Positions 34,963 to 43,095 of a DNA stretch of 64,000 nucleotides are shown in pieces. Numbering within the stretch: the stretch's first letter is position 1; each line of letters starts with the position of its first letter. The notes beneath the pieces were generated by a model. The model saw nothing but the letters and a program-made list of their open reading frames with translations, ran no database searches and had not been told where the DNA came from. The stretch covers positions 1 to 64,000 of the forward strand of contig PPHI01000089.1 in assembly GCA_002901265.1 (NCBI GenBank), given 5' to 3'. The DNA comes from Rhodopirellula baltica. GTDB lineage: Bacteria > Planctomycetota > Planctomycetia > Pirellulales > Pirellulaceae. The translations under genes were made by a program, and so were the position numbers.

Positions 34963-36273
34963 ATGGCGGGGTCGCTGTCGCTTGTAATTGGCTTTTATCC
35001 CACGAGACTGGTTCGCTTGATCAATTCTTGGATACTGCTGCCGATCGAGGGTCGTGTCTGTTTGTTGGCACTACTCGGCGTCTTGTTGGGCGTGTTCTGC
35101 AATTTTGCGATCTACAAATTTGCATGGACCCCGCGGCCAATCGGTCCTTGGCTAAAGCCCTCGCCGGACGTCCCAGCACGTCGGGTGAGCGATCGAATCC
35201 CAATTATCGGTTGGCTCGGATTGCGCCGTGAGCGACAAGTGCACGGCAACGGGTTTTGGGTGCGATCGATGCTGATCGAAATTGCGATGGCAATCGGCAT
35301 TCCGATGTATTACTGGTACATCACCCAAACCGGCGCGGTGCTGCCGATCGGGTTTCGCAATGCTGCTTTCCTGGTCATCGCGGAACCCTACATGACAACG
35401 GTGTTCGCGTCGCACGTCGTGCTGATCACGATCATGGTCGCGGCCACGTTCATCGATTTTGATGAAAAAACGATCCCTGACATTTTGACGATCCCGGGGA
35501 CGATTTTCGCGCTCGCGTTTTCTTGGCTCTCGATTTGGGTCTTCCTACCGTGGGACAGTCCAAACGGTCCAGAGCCAATCACGTTTGCCACACCGGGTGG
35601 AATTGACCCCGCGTGGCTTGGTCCCCAAGGCTGGTGGACGGCGATCGGCATTTGGTCGATGTGGTGCTTCGCGCTTGCCAACCGCCGCGTGATTTTGCGT
35701 CGTGGTTTGGCAAAGGCGGTTGTCTATTTCTGTGCCTCACTGGTGCGGAACTACAACTGGAAATTGTTGCTGGCGATTTGGATCAGCGGTGCGATTGCGA
35801 TCCGTGTCCTTTATTCATTCAACGGGATTCCGTGGATCGGATTTCTGTCTGCACTGGTCGGCCTGGGGGTCGGGGGCGGCGTCGTGTGGACCATCCGAAT
35901 CGTGGGCAGTCTGGCAATGCGCAGGGAAGCTCTTGGATTTGGAGACGTGACGTTGATGGCAATGGTCGGGGCGTTTATCGGCTGGCAGGGTTCAGTCATG
36001 GCGTTTTTCGTCTCTCCCATTGCCGCGATCGTGATCGTGTTGATCTACGCGATTTTGACGCGAAACGCCGAAATCCCCTTTGGGCCGTACCTTTGTGCGG
36101 GCACGATGCTGACAATTATTTGGTGGGACGACCTCGTCAGCGGTTGGTTCGTTGGGAACTTCGCCGTTCTGGGACAGTTCATCCTTTGGCTGTTCCTTGC
36201 CCTAGCGGGTATGATGGGTGTAATGCTGTTCTGTTATCGAGTTGCGATCGAGTGGTACCAGGGAAATGAATGA
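34963..36273 (+). CDS. Prepilin peptidase / leader N-methyltransferase (PilD-like, A24)
   Basis: The 436-aa membrane protein has the two aspartyl-protease Asp motifs of prepilin peptidases: IDFDEKTIPDILTIPG near residues 164-180 and LGFGDVTLMAMVG (GxGD) near 325. The N-terminal RVSDRIPIIGWLGLRR corresponds to the leader-recognition domain but lacks the CxxC zinc cysteines of PilD. The protein is longer than usual because of inserted segments between the two Asp motifs. It would process type IV-like pilins such as DUF1559 and GspG-type proteins. AGGGTG precedes the ATG. The stop overlaps the start of msrB. Confidence 0.85.
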   Translation: MAGSLSLVIGFYPTRLVRLINSWILLPIEGRVCLLALLGVLLGVFCNFAIYKFAWTPRPIGPWLKPSPDVPARRVSDRIPIIGWLGLRRERQVHGNGFWVRSMLIEIAMAIGIPMYYWYITQTGAVLPIGFRNAAFLVIAEPYMTTVFASHVVLITIMVAATFIDFDEKTIPDILTIPGTIFALAFSWLSIWVFLPWDSPNGPEPITFATPGGIDPAWLGPQGWWTAIGIWSMWCFALANRRVILRRGLAKAVVYFCASLVRNYNWKLLLAIWISGAIAIRVLYSFNGIPWIGFLSALVGLGVGGGVVWTIRIVGSLAMRREALGFGDVTLMAMVGAFIGWQGSVMAFFVSPIAAIVIVLIYAILTRNAEIPFGPYLCAGTMLTIIWWDDLVSGWFVGNFAVLGQFILWLFLALAGMMGVMLFCYRVAIEWYQGNE

Positions 36274-37024
36274 AATGAGCCAATCAACGAAAACACGGAG
36301 TTGGATCGCCGTTGCCGGTTCCACGGTGATGGGAGCCGCGATCCTGGCAGGGTGCGTCGAATCGGCACCGCAAGCATCCGTTAGCGACATCGTCGTGTCG
36401 GAAACCTCGGCACCAGCGGGCGATGCCGCCCCGGTCGACGAGGCAAAATCGCAAGACGAAAAACAGAAGACGACCGCGGTCAGTTCAGACGCGACAAGTT
36501 CAGCCAAGGAAAAGAAGATGAGCAGCGATTCGCAGAGCGACGAAATCAAGCAAGAAGAAAAGTCCGTCGAAAAGTACAACCCGCTGAATGCCAAGGAAGC
36601 GTATGTGATCATGCAGAAAGGCACCGAGGCTCCCGGCCCCGGCGGCTACACCATGACCAAAGACGCTGGCACCTATATCTGCCGCCGCTGCAACGCGGCG
36701 CTCTACAAGAGCGAAGCGAAGTTTGAAAGCCACTGTGGTTGGCCCAGCTTCGATGACGAAATTAAAAACGCGGTCAAACGCCAAACGGACGCTGACGGTT
36801 ACCGCGTCGAAATTATTTGTAACAACTGTGGTGGCCACCTCGGCCACGTCTTCGAAGGCGAGCGATTCACCGAAAAGAACACTCGCCACTGCGTCAACTC
36901 GATTTCGATGAAGTTCATCGCTGAAGGCAAGCCGCTGCCACCGAAGTTGGTTAAAGAAGACATCGAAAAAGAAGAAGCAGAGGCGAAAGCGAAGAAAGAA
37001 GCAGCCGCAAAATCAGCCGAATAG
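36266..37024 (+). CDS. msrB: Lipoprotein methionine-R-sulfoxide reductase (MsrB)
   Basis: The 252-aa product has a lipoprotein signal with lipobox ILAGC (Cys30), a low-complexity linker of about 80 residues rich in Ser, Glu, Lys and Asp, and a C-terminal MsrB domain from about residue 110. The domain has two zinc pairs (CRRC and CNNC), HCGWPSF with the resolving Cys, and RHCVNS with the catalytic Cys near 208. It repairs oxidised methionine in envelope proteins. A Lys/Glu/Ala tail ends the protein. The start overlaps the prepilin peptidase stop; ATG 36275 is an alternative. Confidence 0.85.
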   Translation: MNEMSQSTKTRSWIAVAGSTVMGAAILAGCVESAPQASVSDIVVSETSAPAGDAAPVDEAKSQDEKQKTTAVSSDATSSAKEKKMSSDSQSDEIKQEEKSVEKYNPLNAKEAYVIMQKGTEAPGPGGYTMTKDAGTYICRRCNAALYKSEAKFESHCGWPSFDDEIKNAVKRQTDADGYRVEIICNNCGGHLGHVFEGERFTEKNTRHCVNSISMKFIAEGKPLPPKLVKEDIEKEEAEAKAKKEAAAKSAE

Positions 37025-37129
37025 TCGGCCGCTTTTCGCCGATTCGTCTTCCTGATTCATTCAGGTGTGATTGCGTGTTAGAATGTTTCCTTCCAGGCTA
37101 CATTTCCTTCCACCAATCCCACCTTATCG

Positions 37130-38622
37130 ATGAGCCAGACCAACAACTCGATCAATCGGCGTCAAATTCTGAAACAGACCGGGGTTGCCGCGGCAGCCGG
37201 TTGGATGGCGGGCAGCCAACTGATCATCACCGGCACCAAAGCGAGCGGCCAAATCAATGGTGCGAATGATCGAGTTCGCATTGCTGTCGCGGGGCTGAAT
37301 GGCCGCGGCCAGTCACACATCGGTGGTTGGCGTGGCCAAAAGAATGTCGAGCTCGCTTACGTCGTTGACCCTGCCAGCAAAGTGCTGGCAAACACGATGA
37401 ATTCGCTCGAAAAGCGTGCCACCGACAAACTGGTCACGCAGGGCGTCGATGATATCCGAAAAGCTCTCGACGATGACAGCTTGGACGCGATTTCGATCGC
37501 GACGCCAAACCATTGGCACTCGTTGATGACGATCTGGGCTGCGCAGGCGGGTAAACACGTCTACGTCGAAAAACCGATGAGCCACGACATCGAAGAAGGT
37601 CGTGTTGTCGTTGCCGCGCAAAAGAAATACGGTGTCGTGATTCAGCACGGTACCCAACGCCGCAGTGATGCTGGTATCGCCGGACTGCACGAAGCGCTCA
37701 AGTCGGGCAAACTGCCACGGCTAAAATCGCCTATGGCTACTGCTGCAAACCGCGATCGGGAATCGGCTTTAAACCGGTGACGACGCCGCCAGCCGATCTG
37801 AATTGGGACCATTGGAAAGGCCCCGCCGTGATCGAGAACTATCACGCCAACTACGTGCCTTACAACTGGCATTGGTTCTGGGAAAGCGGAAACGGTGACC
37901 TCAACAATCAAGGGACTCACCAGTTGGATGTCGCACGGTGGGCGATCGATGACGATCAAACACACCCCGTTCGTACGATGGCGATCGGAAACCGGTTCCA
38001 ATGGGATGACCAAGGCGTGACGCCCAACACCATGTTTGCGATGGCGGAGTATCCCAACGGACAAATGGTGTTCTTTAACGTTCGCAACGTGAACTACAAA
38101 GGCTACCAGCACCAAGTCTTTAACGAGTACTATCTCGAAGACGGAAGTGTGATCACCGGCGAAAGCAATTACAAAATCTTGCGTCCCGGCGCCGCAAAGC
38201 CAGAGCCACTGAAACTTGAACGCGGTGATGTCACACCGGGCGGCAACTGGGGTGCCTTCATCGCCGCCGTCCGCGCAAATGATCCCTCGATGGCGAACGG
38301 AAATGTCTCCGACGCGCATTATGGATGCGTGCTCGGACACATGATGAATAACTCTTACCGCCTAGGCGAAGAGGTCGCACTGTCAGGCAACCCGGTCGAC
38401 TTCCAGAATGATGACGCGACCGAGCACTTCGAAAAACTTCGTTCGGTGATGACAGACGGAGTTGGTATTCCGAGTGACGCGAAATGGAAGCTCGGTCCAC
38501 AATTAAGCTTCGATCCGAAATCAGAACGCTTTATCGGAGAACACTCCGAGGAAGCAAACAAGCTGGTCAAGGACCCGAACAATCCAGGCTATGAAGTGCC
38601 TTCGCTCGAGTCGATGAGCTGA
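37130..38622 (+). pseudogene. Gfo/Idh/MocA-family oxidoreductase with a one-base frameshift
   Basis: Two adjacent frames together encode one Tat-exported oxidoreductase. The first (37130-37780) has a twin-arginine signal (INRRQILKQTG), the Rossmann start (VRIAVAGLNGRG) and HVYVEKPM. After codon 199 it runs into nonsense. The correct continuation is in the -1 frame from 37726 (IAYGYCCKP, then GFKPVTTPPADLNWDHWKGP) and stays open to 38622. Restoring a fifth A to the A run at 37723-37726 would give about 497 aa with no gap. The cause may be a sequencing error, a recent mutation or slippage. The family uses NAD(P) to oxidise sugars or related substrates. Confidence 0.85.
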
Positions 38623-38662
38623 GCGAAAACGGTGTCTCTCAAGGGGCACCCATGCGAACGAC

Positions 38663-38687
38663 GATGCGGCTACCTCGTAGCCGCATC
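38663..38687. terminator. Terminator-like hairpin
   Basis: GATGCGGCTAC pairs perfectly with GTAGCCGCATC around a CTC loop. It lies between the convergent oxidoreductase and opgH ends. T-rich tracts are weak, so termination efficiency is unclear. Confidence 0.65.
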
Positions 38688-38714
38688 TGCTGTTGCTAGG
38701 TCGCCCGCAAATTC

Positions 38715-40688
38715 CTAAGCGGATTGCGACATCATCTGCGTGTGAACATGCAATTGCTGTAACAGTTCAGTGTCGCTGAGAACTTGGGCTCGCTCGCTGA
38801 CGGGGATGTTCTCGACGTTCCCTTCCGCTAGCTCTTGAGTTTGAGTTCGTTGCTCGGAACTGAGTGGGCGATCTGCATCGCTCGCCTTCAGGACGCGACA
38901 ATGAATCGTAAAGAAGCTTGGGTCGTCCAATACCCTGCGGAACAGTCGACCGGACTGACCGGCCATCGCCTGCTGATTGGCTTCATAAGCTTTCTTGAAG
39001 TTCTCGCTGAGCGGCGGTGATGCAATCTCTTCAGGAATCAACAGCATTCCCCATCGTCCCAAGTAGTTGCCAACCGCTTGGCTGCCGAGCAACATGATCA
39101 TTGGAATCGATAGCAACAAACCAACGATGATTGGCGAGAACCAAATCAGCAACGGAGGGTTGGCGTAATAGATCGCAATCGTCAGTGCGGCGCCGATTAA
39201 TGTGAATCCGATACCTTGGCGAGTCGCATCGATGATCGATACTCCATGTTCGCCGCGCTGTTGAGCATTCCACTGGATCTTTTTGCCGCGTAGTGTCGCG
39301 ATCACGAAACGCGTGTGGAGAATCGCCATGATTGGTGAGATTAAGATCGAAAGCAACACTTCCACCAGTACACTTGCAGCAAGATTGCGTTTGCAGCGTT
39401 GCGATTCCGACTGGTACTTCGCGGTAATCGCATACCCGTATGCTTTAGGTACGAGCAGCATCATCATCGCCGCGGCAAACAACGCAAACTGTCCGTAACC
39501 TTGAACCCAAGTCAAATCGGATGCGGTACCGTCAAACAGCCAGCCTGCAATACAGGCCAAGGTAAACGCAATCCACAGTGGCGAACTGACATAGGACATC
39601 ACACCGCTGGCAAAGTGCAATCGACTGGGCAATCGAAAGCCGTCGGAAATGATCAACCGAGAGTGTTGCAGGTTGCCTTGGCACCAGCGGAGATCGCGTT
39701 GGGCATAATCGGCTAACGTCGTCGGGCACTCTTCGTAGCTGCCGCCCAAGTCGTCGGCCAGCTTGACTTTCCAGTTAGCGGCGACCATCAGAGCGGCTTC
39801 TACGAAATCATGACTCAGGATCGCGCCGCCCAACGGAGCGACACCCGGGAGAACCGGCAGGTCACAATGATCGCGAAACGCATCGATGCGAATGATCGCG
39901 TTATGTCCCCAGTAGTTTCCCTGGTCCCCGGCCCAGCGTGAGAATCCGCGGACGAACACATTGCCGTAAGCATGAGCTGAAAACTGCTGCAATCGAGCAA
40001 AGATTGACTGTCGACCAATTGGGATCGGTGGAACTTGGAGGATCCCTAGCTTCGGGTCGGCATTGATGCGTCGAACCATTTCGACCAACGTTTCGCCAGC
40101 CATCAAGCTGTCTGCGTCGAGGATCACCATGTATTGATGATTGCCAGACCAGCGGGTGCAAAAGTCGGCGATATTGCCAGCCTTGCGTCCAATGTTTTCG
40201 GATCGGTGGCGATAGTAAATCTTGGCCTTGCTGCCGAGTCGCTGCATTACTGTCGACCAAACCCATTGCTCGGCCAACCATTTCTCATGATCGGTCGAGT
40301 CGCTCAGTACGTAGAACTCGAAACTGTCTTGCGCGTCGAGACGTACAAGGTCACGATACATCGCTTCGACACGTGCGAAGACGTCTTCGGGCGATTCGTT
40401 GTAAACGGGAACCAGGATGGCGCACGAAGGTAGCTGCGCGTTCGTCTCAGGATCCTCTGGTAGCTCGCGAACAGTTGGTGGATTGTTCCAAAGGTTTAAA
40501 AATCCAATCGTGGCGACCGCGAAAGAAAACGCGATCCACCCGAAAAGGATTCCAAACAGGACAGCGCCGATCCATTCGAAGACGTTCGCACCGCCCGTTT
40601 GAATCGTCGTCACATAGGCCCAGAGACCGAGCGCAGTGATCGCGAAAGTCGCAAGTGCGATGCACTTGCGAGTCATTGAAATACTCAT
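38715..40688 (-). CDS. opgH: Periplasmic glucan glucosyltransferase OpgH (MdoH)
   Basis: The 657-aa membrane GT2 enzyme has N-terminal helices, a cytosolic domain with VPVYNESPEDVFARVEAMY, D191-A-D193 and Q330-RDLRW (Q/RxxRW), followed by several C-terminal helices. OpgH polymerises and exports the beta-1,2-glucan backbone of osmoregulated periplasmic glucans. It is shorter than proteobacterial OpgH, mainly at the N-terminus. GGGAGACG precedes the ATG. It follows a hypothetical gene by 20 bases, and the opgG and glucanase genes are divergent nearby. Confidence 0.9.
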   Translation of the reverse strand: MSISMTRKCIALATFAITALGLWAYVTTIQTGGANVFEWIGAVLFGILFGWIAFSFAVATIGFLNLWNNPPTVRELPEDPETNAQLPSCAILVPVYNESPEDVFARVEAMYRDLVRLDAQDSFEFYVLSDSTDHEKWLAEQWVWSTVMQRLGSKAKIYYRHRSENIGRKAGNIADFCTRWSGNHQYMVILDADSLMAGETLVEMVRRINADPKLGILQVPPIPIGRQSIFARLQQFSAHAYGNVFVRGFSRWAGDQGNYWGHNAIIRIDAFRDHCDLPVLPGVAPLGGAILSHDFVEAALMVAANWKVKLADDLGGSYEECPTTLADYAQRDLRWCQGNLQHSRLIISDGFRLPSRLHFASGVMSYVSSPLWIAFTLACIAGWLFDGTASDLTWVQGYGQFALFAAAMMMLLVPKAYGYAITAKYQSESQRCKRNLAASVLVEVLLSILISPIMAILHTRFVIATLRGKKIQWNAQQRGEHGVSIIDATRQGIGFTLIGAALTIAIYYANPPLLIWFSPIIVGLLLSIPMIMLLGSQAVGNYLGRWGMLLIPEEIASPPLSENFKKAYEANQQAMAGQSGRLFRRVLDDPSFFTIHCRVLKASDADRPLSSEQRTQTQELAEGNVENIPVSERAQVLSDTELLQQLHVHTQMMSQSA

Positions 40689-40708
40689 CGATGCGTCTCC
40701 CAGTCGTC

Positions 40709-41347
40709 TTATTCAGAGATCGTGGGAGATTCACCGCTTGGACGCGACGGCGAAACGATCGCTTGCAACGTCAGCGCGAGTTGTTCAAAGCGGCGATTGA
40801 CCATCGTCACCCACCACTGCGGTCGCAGCACCGGCATCAGCTGTGGCGTCCCGTTATGACGCATTGGCCGATCGTTTCGTTTAGGCAACACGGTCACAGC
40901 ATGTCGTTGACCATAGGCACGGCTACGATCTTGTTGGCTTTCGCCATCTCGCAACAGCACTGGGTCCTTCATGACTTGCGACAACGCCAACACACAGCGT
41001 TGATTGACAACGTCGCGGTCGATGACTCCTTGGCATCCGATCGAGTGAAATGCAACCTGATCATGAATTCGCTGCATCTCTTCGATGGCGACCGACAGCG
41101 CGTCACTGACCAACGTTTCATTGGTTCGTGCTTCATCGCCGCGTTCAATTGCCATTGCAAGAATGCGGTGTGACTGGTCACGCAACACATCGGGGTGTTG
41201 GATTCCGCACAGACGCAGGTAACCCGCGACGGCCATTAACGCGTTATCGGTCGCGGACTGAACCTCGCTGTCGCGAGGCGCAGTCGCTGACGTGTATGGA
41301 TGCTCCGGAGTCTCTGTCGAAGCAGATGTTTGTGGGTCAACAATCAT
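40709..41347 (-). CDS. Hypothetical protein upstream of opgH
   Basis: The 212-aa product, starting MIVDPQTSASTE, is soluble-looking and predicted mostly helical (NALMAVAGYLRLCGIQHPDVLRD, MQRIHDQVAFHSIGCQGV), with a basic, Pro-rich C-terminus. No family is recognised. The ATG at 41347 has an excellent GGAGGGGG ribosome site; a longer frame to 41542 has no such support. Its closeness to opgH (20 bases) suggests cotranscription and a link to glucan synthesis or its regulation. Confidence 0.6.
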   Translation of the reverse strand: MIVDPQTSASTETPEHPYTSATAPRDSEVQSATDNALMAVAGYLRLCGIQHPDVLRDQSHRILAMAIERGDEARTNETLVSDALSVAIEEMQRIHDQVAFHSIGCQGVIDRDVVNQRCVLALSQVMKDPVLLRDGESQQDRSRAYGQRHAVTVLPKRNDRPMRHNGTPQLMPVLRPQWWVTMVNRRFEQLALTLQAIVSPSRPSGESPTISE

Positions 41348-41772
41348 GACCCCCTCCTTTCGTAATTCATTGTTCAGAAGATAAGCAGACAGGACTGGGG
41401 CGTTCGCTACGCGACTCGCGTGCCAGTTGTGTAGAAAAGAGAATCGCCATCGGAGTGTGATGGTCGAGATCAAAAATAATGTTGCTTTTGTCTTTTCAAA
41501 GCCAACTAGGGTATGTCGTCTCGGTAAGGGAAGGACAGCCAACGGTAATTTGGTTGCAAAGCTCCTTTGCGGTGCGAAGACTCGAAAAGAAACTTTTCTT
41601 CAGAATTCAAGCAACGACAAACTAGCGAAAATTGAAGGGCAATTTAATCGGCTTTGGTTGCCAAAAACTTTTTCAGTGCGTGTATGACGCGTTGTCAAAT
41701 CTTCAACTGAATGAATTTCGATACTTTGTAAAGCTTCGCTCGCAGTTTGATTGAGCGATCCGCGACCACGCA
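41348..41772. other. Divergent control region of the glucan locus
   Basis: These 425 bases separate the opgH unit (minus) from the glucanase/opgG unit (plus). It is more AT-rich than its flanks in places. A small hairpin (GAAAAG/CTTTTC, about 41585-41599) is visible. No confident -35/-10 pair was found, and no gene-like frame was convincing. Confidence 0.4.
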
Positions 41773-43020
41773 ATGTTGCACGAAAACCTTCCACTCGATT
41801 CCGGACAGCAAGCGTTCGCGTCAGACTTGATCTCGCGCGGCTTAACGTTCTTCGTTGCCGCGTCGGATGACAGTACTGGGCTGATTGCCGACCGTGCTTC
41901 ATTTCGAAGCACGGGGGTGTCCGATACCAGCAGCGTTGCTGCCTGTGGGTTCGGTTTGTCGGCGTTTTCCATTGCCGCCGAAACTGGTCGGATGCCGGTC
42001 AGCGAGGCTGCGGATTATGTAAAACGCTTGCTTTGGTCGCTCTTTAATCACGTTGATCACTTTCAAGGCATCTTCTTTCACTTCGTTGCGCGAAGTTCTG
42101 GCAGACGCGTGGCGAACAGTGAAGCATCCACCATCGACACCGCATTGGCCGTCGCTGGCGCGCTGCACGCTTCGTCTGTATTTGCCGACGATCCCCTCGT
42201 CAACGAGCTTGCCTTATCCATCTATGAACGTGTCGATTGGCAAAGCATGTTGTCGGATGATGGTTGTCTGCATATGGGCTGGACTCCCAAACACGGACGT
42301 TTGCCATACAAGTGGGACCAATTCAGCGAGCATCCGATCCTCACGCTGCTTGCGATTGCTTCCGAGACGTATGGCATTGATCGAACAAGCTGGCTGTCCT
42401 GGCGCCGCGAGCCACAGTTGCACTTCGATGGTGAACCGTTTCTGAGTTACCCACCCTTGTTCGTGCATCAGTATCCATGGGCCTACTTCGACGTACGTAA
42501 CACCCTTGATCCCACTGGCTGGGACTTTTGGCGCAATAGCCAACTCGCACACCTTGCGCAGATTCGATTTCAGCAGCAACTTGCCGAGTCGCAGCCTGAG
42601 AAGTTCTCTCACTATGGTGCGAAGCTTTGGGGGCTGACCAGTAGCGACAGTGTTGACGGATATCGCGATTGGGGCGGCCCCTTCCATGATGGTCCTGCGA
42701 AACCGGAACGCGGTATCGACGGCACCGTGGTGCCAAGTGCGGCAGGGGGAGGATTGGCCATTTGTCCCGAAGAAGCGTTGAGGACGTTGCTTTATCAAAA
42801 GGAAACGTATGGTGCGTCGGTGTATGGCCCCTTCGGGTTTATCAACGCCTTTCATCCGACCAATGGCTGGAGAAGTCCCGACGTCATCGCGATCGATACT
42901 GGAATCACGATGTTAATGGCGCATAACTTGCTTTGCGGTGGCGTCTGGAATGCGTTCATGAAGCATCCCGCGGCAAAGCGGGCGTTAACCCTAGCGGGGT
43001 TCACACCAACCGCACGTTAA
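41773..43020 (+). CDS. GH144-like (glucoamylase-domain) glucanase, probably beta-1,2-glucan-active
   Basis: The 415-aa product matches the Pfam glucoamylase domain that defines GH144: GLIADRASF, ACGFGLSAFSIAAETG, GIFFHFVARSSGRR, SEASTIDTALAVAGAL and VDWQSML. The later GWTPKHGRLPYKWDQFSEHP and FGFINAFHPTNGW also fit. GH144 includes endo-beta-1,2-glucanases, and the neighbours opgG and opgH make and shape beta-1,2-glucan, so that substrate is likely. No signal peptide is seen and an in-frame stop lies 24 bases upstream, so it may be cytosolic. No clear ribosome site precedes the ATG. It is followed after 75 bases by opgG. Confidence 0.75.
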   Translation: MLHENLPLDSGQQAFASDLISRGLTFFVAASDDSTGLIADRASFRSTGVSDTSSVAACGFGLSAFSIAAETGRMPVSEAADYVKRLLWSLFNHVDHFQGIFFHFVARSSGRRVANSEASTIDTALAVAGALHASSVFADDPLVNELALSIYERVDWQSMLSDDGCLHMGWTPKHGRLPYKWDQFSEHPILTLLAIASETYGIDRTSWLSWRREPQLHFDGEPFLSYPPLFVHQYPWAYFDVRNTLDPTGWDFWRNSQLAHLAQIRFQQQLAESQPEKFSHYGAKLWGLTSSDSVDGYRDWGGPFHDGPAKPERGIDGTVVPSAAGGGLAICPEEALRTLLYQKETYGASVYGPFGFINAFHPTNGWRSPDVIAIDTGITMLMAHNLLCGGVWNAFMKHPAAKRALTLAGFTPTAR

Positions 43021-43095
43021 CGCGAAGCAATTGCTTCGGCGGCTGACGTAGCTTGCCCTAGTCAAACCCTTTTCACTTGTGACGAGACACCTTGG

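Noticed and set aside
37721-37729. Programmed ribosomal frameshifting as the explanation of the split oxidoreductase
   Set aside because: The slippery run is only four A residues and no stimulatory stem or upstream Shine-Dalgarno was evident; a lost base is simpler.
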